A stretch of DNA of 22,705 bases from contig CAZNTU010000089.1 in assembly GCA_964575975.1 (NCBI GenBank), positions 1 through 22,705 of the forward strand, given 5' to 3'. Origin of the DNA: G963674505 sp964575975. Its GTDB lineage: Bacteria; Desulfobacterota; Desulfobacteria; Desulfobacterales; SKZT01. The notes beneath the pieces are model-generated. The model worked only from the letters and a program-made list of their open reading frames with translations. It was not told the origin of the DNA and did not search any database. Shown piece by piece: positions 16,363 to 22,705 of this stretch. The position numbers and the translations under genes were made by a program. How positions within the stretch are numbered: position 1 is the first letter of the stretch; each line of letters begins with the position of its first letter.

Positions 16363-17277
16363 TTAACGGTTTTTTGGAGAATCCGAGAAGACAAAGTTTT
16401 CGAACGGCGCCCAAAACAGTTGTTGGATTGCATCTTTTTCCTGGAGAATCTCGTGCCGGGCGCCGGGGATCTCGATGAACCTGCAATTCGGGATTCGTCG
16501 GCAAATTTCGCGTTGCGCGGCGTTTCGCACCACTCGGTCTTCGGAAGCGCTGAAAAGCAAAATCGAAGTTTCTATTGTCTCGACGTAGCCCGGGCGACGC
16601 AGTATCTTGATCGACTTGAAAGATGCGTCGAGCCAGTCGAACGTGACGCCTCCCAAGGCAAGCTCGGGATTGGTCTCGACGAGCCGAAGGGCGCTTTCGA
16701 ATCTTTTCGGGTCCGAAGTTAGGCGGTTTCCGTCGAATTTGCTTTCCACCAACCCGTCGTGTCCGCTCGCATATGCCCTCCCGAAACCGGCGTTTACCAT
16801 TGCGCGGGTGAAGCGTCTCAATACACAGTCTGGAAACGGGAACGTGTCTATATCGATCATCGGAGAAAGGAGGACCGCCTTTTCGAAAATACCGGGATGC
16901 TCCTTGAGAAATCTGAGTCCGATATGGCCGCCCATGGAATGTCCCATCAGGATCCGGGGCTGCGATGCGGAGGGCGCCCAGGCCTTGTTAGCTATGGCGG
17001 CCAAATCGCCGATGTAGTCGTCGTAATTCGTCACATATCCCTTTCTTCTGTTGCCGAGCAGTCTCGTGGAAAGCCCTTGTCCTCTCCAATCTAAACTGAA
17101 AACGTCCAGTCCCGATATGTTAAGCCTTTCGATCGCCTCGAGATGTTTTTCCATGAATTCGGTCCTTCCGTTCAAAAACAGGACTGAACCTTTGGCTTTT
17201 TCTATATTGGAATGCCAATTGCCGATTCTGAGCCGGATGCCGTTTGGCCTTTCAAAATAATCGAAACGGTTTGCCAT
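16363..17277 (-). CDS. Alpha/beta hydrolase, monoacylglycerol lipase / lysophospholipase (PldB-like) type
   Basis: The 304-residue protein shows the serine alpha/beta-hydrolase fold of the Hydrolase_4 group: nucleophile Ser114 in GHSMGGH, acid Asp247 in SASEDRVV and His275 in GARHEIL. Early motifs VLFLNGRTEFMEKH and SLDWRGQGLS match the lysophospholipase L2 / monoacylglycerol lipase family, which cleaves acyl chains from lysophospholipids or monoglycerides. No signal peptide is seen, so it is probably cytoplasmic or membrane-associated. The ATG at 17277 has AAGGGG 9 bases upstream. It is divergent from the small gene at 17435. The precise substrate is not readable from the sequence. Confidence 0.9.
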   Translation of the reverse strand: MANRFDYFERPNGIRLRIGNWHSNIEKAKGSVLFLNGRTEFMEKHLEAIERLNISGLDVFSLDWRGQGLSTRLLGNRRKGYVTNYDDYIGDLAAIANKAWAPSASQPRILMGHSMGGHIGLRFLKEHPGIFEKAVLLSPMIDIDTFPFPDCVLRRFTRAMVNAGFGRAYASGHDGLVESKFDGNRLTSDPKRFESALRLVETNPELALGGVTFDWLDASFKSIKILRRPGYVETIETSILLFSASEDRVVRNAAQREICRRIPNCRFIEIPGARHEILQEKDAIQQLFWAPFENFVFSDSPKNR

Positions 17278-17376
17278 TGCAACGGCCCCTTGAAAAAGAG
17301 TTTCCGAATCTTGTTGATTTTCCCACGTCGTTTCTTATTGTTCGTCACATCGGTTGCATTCCCCGCACACGCCCTT

Positions 17377-17385
17377 TGATATAAG
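17377..17385 (+). promoter_or_regulatory. Possible extended -10 promoter for the small gene at 17435
   Basis: TGATATAAG is an extended -10 element (TGnTATAAg) about 50 bases before the start codon. A TTGCAT at 17354-17359 is present but 20 bases away, too far for a normal -35, so the site would rely on the extended -10. Confidence 0.3.
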
Positions 17386-17434
17386 GTTTACGCGTGCATC
17401 GATGTCAACATTTCAATCGAACGAGGATATTTCA

Positions 17435-17689
17435 ATGCCCCTTCATTCTCACGAATTCGTGGAAAATTATCAGGGATTGTTAGGTTTCGGCTTCGACCGC
17501 GAAACCGATGAAAATACCGTTGTTTGCTATTTGCAGAAATTTTCGGACGACCAGCTTATGCAATTGTTGAAAAATCGCCTTTCGGACAAGGAACTCGAGC
17601 AAATTTTCGAATTCGTTTCCAGGGTTTTGAAACGACATCTTTCAGAGGCGGAGTATCACAGCCTCTTCCTCAAGGAAGAGCGTCCGTGA
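17435..17689 (+). CDS. Small acidic cytoplasmic protein, conserved-looking, unknown function
   Basis: The 84-residue product begins MPLHSHEFVENYQGLLGFGF and continues with two amphipathic helical segments (DDQLMQLLKNRLSDKELEQI and EFVSRVLKRHLSEAEYHSLF). It has no signal peptide, membrane segment or recognised catalytic motif. The start at 17435 is chosen because GAGGA lies 7 bases upstream; in-frame ATGs at 17402 and further upstream lack such a site. My recollection is that short proteins of this form, annotated only as cytoplasmic protein, occur in deltaproteobacteria, but I cannot verify this here. It is followed after 7 bases by an even smaller open frame at 17697, possibly the same transcript. 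Confidence 0.72.
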   Translation: MPLHSHEFVENYQGLLGFGFDRETDENTVVCYLQKFSDDQLMQLLKNRLSDKELEQIFEFVSRVLKRHLSEAEYHSLFLKEERP

Positions 17690-17696
17690 AAAAAAG

Positions 17697-17873
17697 ATGC
17701 AAACGACCGATTGTCCGAATCGTAAAGGTTTTTCGTGCGAAAAAGACTTGTCGCCGAACGAGACAGTGTCAAGGATTTCCTCGTCACGTTTACGACGCTT
17801 GTATTTCAACCGCTTCATTGGGGTTTGCGCTTCTTCTTCTTTCCCTTTTTCTGCCTTCGCCGCTCCGCCTTGA
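17697..17873 (+). CDS. Possible very small protein with a CPNRKGFSC motif, overlapping the end of the DUF2062 gene
   Basis: A 58-codon frame starts with ATG 7 bases after the preceding small gene and ends at TGA 17871-17873. Its first 41 residues (MQTTDCPNRKGFSCEKDL, SPNETVSRISSSRLRRLYFN) have a natural-looking composition with two cysteines eight residues apart; the last 18 (ASSSFPFSAF...) are low-complexity and lie antisense to the Lys-rich tail of the convergent DUF2062 gene. There is no good ribosome binding site right before the ATG (AGGAAGAG is about 16 bases away), so it would depend on coupling to the upstream gene. A TTTTTCG/CGAAAAA hairpin (17729-17744) falls inside it. The case is suggestive, not proven. 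Confidence 0.35.
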   Translation: MQTTDCPNRKGFSCEKDLSPNETVSRISSSRLRRLYFNRFIGVCASSSFPFSAFAAPP

Positions 17874-18453
17874 TGGCATGCTTCACCCTCTGTTCGGCGA
17901 GTTTCCTTTTGATGTCCTCCTGATATTTGTCAAGGGCGGAATAGGCCAAATAATACCCGATCAAAGCCAATGGAATTCCGATAATGAACCCGCCGACCGT
18001 CATTGCGCCAATGATTTCCGGCGTCTTTTTTACCATGGTTACCAAAGAAGCGCCCGAAGAGATATTTTCGGAAATAGCCTGGTATTTGTTCAACCCAAGC
18101 ATCTTCGACCCGAGCAAGTAAGTCGCGCCGTAAATAAACGGAGCCGTGATCGGGTTGGTTATCCAGACTGCCAATGCCGCCGAAATTTTGTTCCATTTTA
18201 AAAGCGTTGCCAGAAAAACCGCAATGACGATTTGAAAGCCCATCGTTGGACTCATCCCTATGAACAGCCCTAGCGAGAACCCCAGAGCGATTTCCCTCGG
18301 TTCGCCGCGGATTTTCAAAAAGCGGGCGTAAGCATTTCTCCATATCGAATAGAATCTGTTGGTTTCCCAGCGCGAAGGCTTGTTTGGCTCCGGCATAAAT
18401 TTTCGGTCCCGAATCAGGGGAAAAAGAAACGATTGAAAAAGCGACAATTCCAT
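17815..18453 (-). CDS. DUF2062 domain membrane protein
   Basis: The 212-residue protein carries a DUF2062 domain at about residues 38-185: GEPREIALGFSLGLFIGMSPTMGFQ, then FLATLLKWNKISAALAVWITNPITAPF, and a hydrophobic C-terminal part (GGFIIGIPLALIGYYLAY). Three or four membrane segments are likely, followed by a very basic tail (RRRQKKGKKKKRKPQ) that may face the cytoplasm. DUF2062 is uncharacterised biochemically but common in Gram-negative bacteria. Start choice: the ATG at 18453 has AGGA 6 bases upstream; ATGs at 18396 and 18504 have poorer sites. The last 59 bases overlap, antisense, a possible small gene. It converges with the small genes at 17435-17873. Confidence 0.88.
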   Translation of the reverse strand: MELSLFQSFLFPLIRDRKFMPEPNKPSRWETNRFYSIWRNAYARFLKIRGEPREIALGFSLGLFIGMSPTMGFQIVIAVFLATLLKWNKISAALAVWITNPITAPFIYGATYLLGSKMLGLNKYQAISENISSGASLVTMVKKTPEIIGAMTVGGFIIGIPLALIGYYLAYSALDKYQEDIKRKLAEQRVKHAIKAERRRQKKGKKKKRKPQ

Positions 18454-18767
18454 AAATTGTCCTAATACCATCCAAAAGACGGTATCGGGAAACATAAGAG
18501 GCATTTAATAGAACTCTGAAAAAGAATCAATATCTTTCGCGAAAATCCGGCCAAAGATATAAATTTTTATGGAACATCCGTCGAACTCGCTTTGACGGAA
18601 AATATCGTGATTTCTTGCGGAAATGGATTGAAAATCGGGTTTGAAGCATTTGCGAGGATGTGATATTTTGCCGACCGTTTGTTTGGCGTAACCGTTCGAA
18701 TTCGAGAATGATGATGAAATGGTTGATTTATACGGTATGTACAGCGCGGATATTTATTTGGCGGAAC

Positions 18768-18844
<77 letters not shown>

Positions 18845-18857
18845 ACACAGAAAAGGC

Positions 18858-18886
18858 TTAATACATTTTTTGGCTTTGCATGTCAA
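18858..18886 (-). promoter_or_regulatory. Sigma70-type promoter for tRNA-Pro
   Basis: On the minus strand TTGACA (complement of 18881-18886), a 17-base spacer and TATTAA (complement of 18858-18863) lie just upstream of the tRNA. Transcription would start near 18851, a few bases before the mature 5' end at 18844, which is the usual tRNA layout. Confidence 0.82.
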
Positions 18887-18962
18887 GCTCATATGCGAAT
18901 TTTTTTCATAATATTTCGCGATTTCCGTGCGAAAGCACAAAAATAGGGAACGACTGACAGTC

Positions 18963-21044
18963 ATGAAGAACAATGCACGGCGGATTCCGGCAAGGCTGGC
19001 GCAGGGAGACACGATCGCCTTGATAGCCCCGGCGAGTCCTTTCGACAGAGACAAGCTGAATCGGGGCGAAAGCGTATTAAGGTCCATGGGGTTTCGAGTG
19101 TTCGAGCCATCCGGGCTGTTCGAGAGAAGAGGCTATCTCGCCGGCGACGACCGCCACAGGGCTAGATTGTTGAACGAGGTTTTCGAATCCCCCGATTTTG
19201 ACGCCGTCATGTGCGCCAGGGGAGGGTACGGCTCTATTCGAATACTCGACTTGATCGATTACGATATAATTCGGAGAAATCCGAAAGTTTTCGTCGGGTT
19301 CAGCGACATAACCGCGTTGTTGAACGCCTTTCTGTGCAGATGCGGTCTGGTGACGTTCCATGGGCCGACCGTCACCGGTCTTGCGGACTTGGAGCCTAAA
19401 ACCGAAGAGGCTTTGTTTTCGGCTCTGACTTCGGAGAAGCCGATTTCCATCTTCTCGGAAAAAGCCGTCGCCCTGAAGCCGGGCAAAGCACGCGGACCCG
19501 TAGCCGGCGGCAATCTGACCACTCTGTGCCATTTGACGGGAATTGCGCGGGGGCCGCGTTTCGACGGCCACATTCTTTTTCTCGAGGACAGGGGCGAAGC
19601 TCCCTACCGGATCGACAGGATGTTGACGCACATGAAAATGGCGGGAGTCTTCGACAGGATCGCGGGCATGGTTCTTGGAGATTTTTCCGATTGCGGAAGC
19701 AGAGTCGATGTTCTTGACGTATTCAAGGAACACTTCGAAAAGTGCGATTTTCCGATTTTAGCGGGCCTCGAGGCCGGACATGAAAAATGCAATCTTGTAG
19801 TTCCGTTTGGAATAGAAGCGACCCTAAACTCGGACGACAAACTGCTTTTTTACCACCATCCTTCAACATCCGAGCGTTTGCCGGAAAGCGGGGGCCGAGG
19901 TGAATCGAAGAACAGTTTCTCTGGAAGCCTGGCGAGCGACGGCGACTATTGTCTTCCGAAATCTATGGAAAATGTTAATGCCTTGATGAGAAAAGCGGTG
20001 GCGGATTTTGTTTTTCCATGCGCCGTGCTGATGGTTTCCTCCGGCGATTCGGTTCTTTTGCACAGGCCTTACGGGGTTCGCAATATTGTCGCGAACGATC
20101 CCGCGACCCGCAACACGTTTTTCGATTTGGCCTCCCTGACCAAACCCCTGGCCGTAGCCGTTTCGATAATGGCGCTTGTCAGAGACCGAAAGCTTGGGGT
20201 CGAAGACCGAATCCGCGATTTTTTGCCGGGTTTCGACGGCCAGACCAAAAAGGAAATAAGAATCGAGCATTTGTTGCGTCATTCGTCGGGTTTGCCGGAT
20301 TACAAGCCCTATTATAAAAAGGTGGAAAACGGTCCTCCGGAAACAAGAAAAAAGCACATGAGGGAACTGCTGACGAAGGAAGATTTAATCTTTGCACCCG
20401 GGGCGCGCACCTTGTACAGCGATTTGGGATTCATGGCACTGGAATGGATCGTCGAGACGGTTTCCGGGGGCGAGTTGGATCGATACGCGAAAGAAAACGT
20501 CTACGGTCCTTTGGGGCTTGGGGATCTCTTTTTTCAATCGTCGGACCGAAAAAAGAGGCGAAACGGGGAATTCGCGGCAACCGAGAAATGCCTGTGGCGC
20601 AACAGGATTCTGATTGGCGAGGTCCACGACGAAAACGCGGCTGCGGCGGGAGGAGTTCAGGGACACGCGGGATTGTTCGGTTCCGCGGAAAACGTGCATC
20701 GACTCCTTAGGCACTTGATGGCCATTTACGAAAGCCGAGACTTCAAGGGGATTTTTCCTTTCGAACTGGTACGGACCTTTTTTCGCCGTAAAGAAAATTC
20801 GGAGAGGGCTCTGGGATTCGACACCCCCTCGCTCCAAGGTTCGAGTTCGGGACGGCTTTTCTCTTTCGACAGCGTCGGGCACTTGGGTTTTACGGGGACG
20901 AGCTTCTGGATGGATCTGAAAAGATCGATTCTTGTCGTCTTGCTGACCAATAGAATACATCCTGTGCGGGAAAACGAAAAGATCAAGAAATTCAGGCCCG
21001 AGATTCACGATGCCATTATGGAAGCCGTCTTGAAATGCCGGTAG
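18963..21044 (+). CDS. Fused LD-carboxypeptidase (peptidase S66) and beta-lactamase-family serine hydrolase
   Basis: The 693-residue protein joins two catalytic domains. Residues about 5-305 are an LdcA-type murein tetrapeptide LD-carboxypeptidase: GDTIALIAPASPFD, CARGGYGSIRILD, nucleophile Ser114 in VGFSDIT, a Glu in LEDRGEAPYRIDRM (208 or 212) and His273 in AGHEKCNLVVPFG, the Ser-Glu-His triad. After a variable linker (about 306-345), residues about 345-690 are a class C beta-lactamase-like domain: Ser391-Leu-Thr-Lys394, Tyr485-Ser-Asp, and HLGFTG from 640. The VHDEN...GHAGLF stretch matches serine hydrolases often found beside MurNAc-recycling genes. No signal peptide is present, so both activities should be cytoplasmic and probably act on recovered muropeptides. 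Start ATG 18963 gives the family N-terminus; AGGGA is 14 bases upstream. An ordinary LdcA has only the first domain. Confidence 0.9.
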   Translation: MKNNARRIPARLAQGDTIALIAPASPFDRDKLNRGESVLRSMGFRVFEPSGLFERRGYLAGDDRHRARLLNEVFESPDFDAVMCARGGYGSIRILDLIDYDIIRRNPKVFVGFSDITALLNAFLCRCGLVTFHGPTVTGLADLEPKTEEALFSALTSEKPISIFSEKAVALKPGKARGPVAGGNLTTLCHLTGIARGPRFDGHILFLEDRGEAPYRIDRMLTHMKMAGVFDRIAGMVLGDFSDCGSRVDVLDVFKEHFEKCDFPILAGLEAGHEKCNLVVPFGIEATLNSDDKLLFYHHPSTSERLPESGGRGESKNSFSGSLASDGDYCLPKSMENVNALMRKAVADFVFPCAVLMVSSGDSVLLHRPYGVRNIVANDPATRNTFFDLASLTKPLAVAVSIMALVRDRKLGVEDRIRDFLPGFDGQTKKEIRIEHLLRHSSGLPDYKPYYKKVENGPPETRKKHMRELLTKEDLIFAPGARTLYSDLGFMALEWIVETVSGGELDRYAKENVYGPLGLGDLFFQSSDRKKRRNGEFAATEKCLWRNRILIGEVHDENAAAAGGVQGHAGLFGSAENVHRLLRHLMAIYESRDFKGIFPFELVRTFFRRKENSERALGFDTPSLQGSSSGRLFSFDSVGHLGFTGTSFWMDLKRSILVVLLTNRIHPVRENEKIKKFRPEIHDAIMEAVLKCR

Positions 21045-21117
21045 CTTTGATTAGCCGGGGTCCCGAACATGCGCTCGAAAACCCGATTTGCCAAAGATGT
21101 ACGGTCGCAAATTCCGC

Positions 21118-21146
21118 TTGTAATGGAATATTTTTTTTGGTAGAAA
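21118..21146 (+). promoter_or_regulatory. Weak candidate promoter upstream of mreB
   Basis: TTGTAA (21118-21123), a 17-base spacer and TAGAAA (21141-21146) each match the consensus at 4 of 6 bases. It is the best sigma70-like pair I saw in the 244-base gap before mreB, but a match of this quality can arise by chance in AT-rich DNA. Confidence 0.25.
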
Positions 21147-21181
21147 TTCCCGTCAGAAAATAAATGGAAATGATTGGGTTG

Positions 21182-21209
21182 TTTCGAAATCGGATTCATT
21201 TTCGAAATC
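21182..21209. repeat. Tandemly spaced direct repeat of a palindromic 10-mer in the mreB leader
   Basis: TTTCGAAATC occurs at 21182-21191 and again at 21200-21209, 18 bases start to start. Each copy contains the 8-base palindrome TTTCGAAA. The pair lies about 80-105 bases before the mreB start, so it could bind a dimeric regulator, but the genome-like bias toward TTTCG and CGAAA words in this window lowers its significance. Confidence 0.4.
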
Positions 21210-21288
21210 TCTCGCAAAATCGATATTGTTTGCGCCCGCCGATCATTCAAATCATCATTCAATCGGGATAGTTTTTTAACGAGGAAAA

Positions 21289-22332
21289 ATGGGGAATTTT
21301 ATCGATTCGATTTTAGGCGTATTTTCCAACGATTTAGCCATCGATCTCGGTACCGCCAATACTCTGGTTTACGTCAAGGGAAAAGGGATTGTTTTGGGGG
21401 AGCCGTCGGTCGTTGCCGTGCGAACCGACAACAGGATGAAGAACAAGGTCCTGGCGGTCGGACTCGAAGCGAAAAACATGCTCGGGCGAACTCCGGGAAA
21501 TATAGTCGCCATTCGTCCCATGAGAGACGGCGTCATCGCCGATTTCGAAGTCACCGAAGCGATGTTGCGCCATTTCATCCAAAAAGTCCACAACCGGAGA
21601 ACCTTTGTCAGACCCCGAATTATCGTGGCTGTTCCCTCTGGAATTACCCAGGTTGAAAAACGGGCTGTCAAGGAATCGGCGGAATCCGCCGGCGCCAGAG
21701 AAGTTTTTTTGATCGAAGAACCCATGGCTGCCGCGATCGGGGCCGGGTTGCCCATCACCGAACCTACCTGCAACATGATCGTCGATATCGGGGGAGGAAC
21801 CACGGAGGTCGCCGTAATTTCTCTGGCAGGCATAGTCTACAGCAGATCCTTGAGGGTGGCGGGCGATAAAATGGATGCCTCCATCATGCAGTACATTAAA
21901 AGAAAATACAATCTTCTGATCGGAGAAAGGACGTCGGAAATTATAAAAACCACTATCGGCAACGCCTACCCGGACCCCGACGACATCGCTACCATCGAGG
22001 TCAAGGGAAGGGACTTGGTGTCCGGAATTCCAAAAATTCTGGCGATCGATTCGGAAGAGGTCAGAGAGGCAATATCCGAACAGATCGACGCTATTGTCGA
22101 AACAGTGAAAATAGCTCTGGAACAAACCCCTCCCGAACTCGCCGCCGATATTGTCGATCGCGGCATCGTTCTGACCGGCGGGGGCGCTCTTCTGAAAAAC
22201 CTCGATAGATTGCTAAGGGAAGAAAGCGGTCTGCCAATTACCGTTACTGAAGATCCCCTGTCGACGGTCGCCCGAGGGTCCGGGATGGCCTTGGACAGTC
22301 TGGAAATGCTCAGGCAAGTAACGATCACATAA
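21289..22332 (+). CDS. mreB: Rod-shape-determining protein MreB (bacterial actin)
   Basis: The 347-residue protein is a full-length MreB, which polymerises on the inner face of the cytoplasmic membrane and directs lateral peptidoglycan synthesis. Actin-fold ATPase motifs are intact: phosphate 1 LAIDLGTANTLVY (about 16-28), connect 1 EEPMAAAIGAGLPI, phosphate 2 MIVDIGGGTTEVAVISL, and the adenosine motif GIVLTGGGALLKNLD. RPMRDGVIADF and VPSGITQVEKRAV are typical MreB segments. The ATG at 21289 has GAGGA 5 bases upstream. mreC begins 5 bases after the stop, so the two form an operon. The organism is probably rod-shaped or curved. Confidence 0.98.
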   Translation: MGNFIDSILGVFSNDLAIDLGTANTLVYVKGKGIVLGEPSVVAVRTDNRMKNKVLAVGLEAKNMLGRTPGNIVAIRPMRDGVIADFEVTEAMLRHFIQKVHNRRTFVRPRIIVAVPSGITQVEKRAVKESAESAGAREVFLIEEPMAAAIGAGLPITEPTCNMIVDIGGGTTEVAVISLAGIVYSRSLRVAGDKMDASIMQYIKRKYNLLIGERTSEIIKTTIGNAYPDPDDIATIEVKGRDLVSGIPKILAIDSEEVREAISEQIDAIVETVKIALEQTPPELAADIVDRGIVLTGGGALLKNLDRLLREESGLPITVTEDPLSTVARGSGMALDSLEMLRQVTIT

Positions 22333-22337
22333 TCGAA

Positions 22338-22705
22338 ATGTTTTCGAGAAAATTGGTGATCTGTGTCAGCTTGCTCCTTTTGCTGTCTTTCAATGTAGTC
22401 GCTCTAATAGTATCCGGTCGCAACGCCTATTCCCCTCCAGTATCTTCGAGTGAACAGCCCGACGGTCCAAGCAGGTTTTTAATCGGTCTGGTTTCGCCTT
22501 TCCAAAAAGGATTGACGAAGTCCACCCGTTTCATCGAAGGCATTTGGAAACAATATTTTTTTCTCGTTTATGCGGCGAAGGAAAACGAGGAATTGAAAAA
22601 GGCCCTTCAAAAGGCGTCGGAAAAAAAAAACGAATGCGAAGAAGCCAAGCTTGAAAACCTGAGGCTTAAAAGATTCCTGTATTTCCAGGAAACCATTGAT
22701 TACCG
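22338..22705 (+). CDS. mreC: Rod-shape-determining protein MreC, N-terminal part (cut by the window end)
   Basis: The frame is open from ATG 22338 to the last base, giving 122 residues. The product starts with a short basic segment (MFSRKL) and one membrane helix (about 6-27, VICVSLLLLLSFNVVALIVS). IGLVSPFQKGLTKS follows, then a periplasmic coiled coil (about 82-115, ENEELKKALQKASEKK...) and LKRFLYFQE, where the MreC beta domain normally begins. This order and its place 5 bases after mreB identify it as MreC, the periplasmic scaffold linking MreB to the elongation synthases. The C-terminal beta-barrel domains lie outside the window; mreD and a penicillin-binding protein gene would be expected next. 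Confidence 0.93.
   Translation, partial: MFSRKLVICVSLLLLLSFNVVALIVSGRNAYSPPVSSSEQPDGPSRFLIGLVSPFQKGLTKSTRFIEGIWKQYFFLVYAAKENEELKKALQKASEKKNECEEAKLENLRLKRFLYFQETIDY

Noticed and set aside
17729..17744. TTTTTCG/CGAAAAA hairpin as a bidirectional terminator between convergent genes
   Set aside because: The loop would be 2 bases, there is no separate U-run, and the element lies inside a possible coding frame; support is too weak to list as a terminator.
18530..18560. Inverted repeat ATATCTTT / AAAGATAT as a terminator for the tRNA or a promoter element for DUF2062
   Set aside because: The stem is only 8 AT pairs with a 15-base loop, and any T-run on the minus strand is displaced by several bases; it lies more than 200 bases from the tRNA 3' end.
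18599..18669. AAAATATC / GATATTTT inverted repeat as part of a small RNA
   Set aside because: The arms are short, AT-only apart from one C or G, and about 55 bases apart; no promoter or terminator frames them.

Overview
The window looks like a chromosomal segment of an anaerobic Gram-negative bacterium, most likely a deltaproteobacterial (Desulfobacterota-type) lineage. Gram-negative structure is suggested by a lipobox OmpA-like lipoprotein, a type II secretion/pilus F protein, mreBC and a membrane-anchored LysM protein. Anaerobic metabolism is suggested by a four-gene 2-oxoacid (pyruvate):ferredoxin oxidoreductase operon whose ferredoxin subunit is fused to a GltD-like flavoprotein. The taxonomic guess rests on gene content only; no rRNA or taxon marker search could be done.

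Layout. (1) 1-6672 is the most accessory-looking part. On the minus strand a 1543-residue SF1 (Upf1/Dna2-like) helicase with a C-terminal Vsr/DUF559-like PD-(D/E)XK nuclease is followed, 1 nt after its stop, by an AraC-type ligand-binding domain that ends before its DNA-binding domain. Divergent from the helicase, with its own good sigma70-type promoter, is a pRiA4b ORF-3 family protein. The helicase-nuclease is a candidate single-protein anti-phage or anti-plasmid effector. (2) 6678-11065 (minus) is the POR operon, transcribed porG, gltD-like::porD, porA, porB; the last three genes are joined by ATGA start/stop overlaps. Upstream and in the same direction is a response regulator with GAF and HD-GYP domains (11126-12658). 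(3) 12899-14893 (plus) holds a lone GspF/PilC-family membrane protein and a glycine-zipper OmpA lipoprotein, followed by a strong hairpin. (4) 15074-17277 (minus) holds a four-helix membrane protein, a LysM protein, an AT-rich intrinsic terminator and an alpha/beta hydrolase of the monoacylglycerol-lipase/lysophospholipase type. (5) 17435-18453 has one or two very small plus-strand genes converging on a DUF2062 membrane protein. (6) 18768-18844 is tRNA-Pro(GGG) on the minus strand with a near-ideal promoter. (7) 18963-22705 (plus) is cell-wall related: a fused LD-carboxypeptidase (S66)/beta-lactamase-family hydrolase, then mreB and the 5' part of mreC, which runs off the window.

Functionally, regions 3, 4 and 7 share an envelope/peptidoglycan theme (OmpA, LysM, S66 fusion, MreBC), region 2 is central carbon and electron metabolism, and region 1 is the likely defence or accessory insertion. 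No gap between genes exceeds 300 bases. No insertion sequence, CRISPR array or rRNA was seen.
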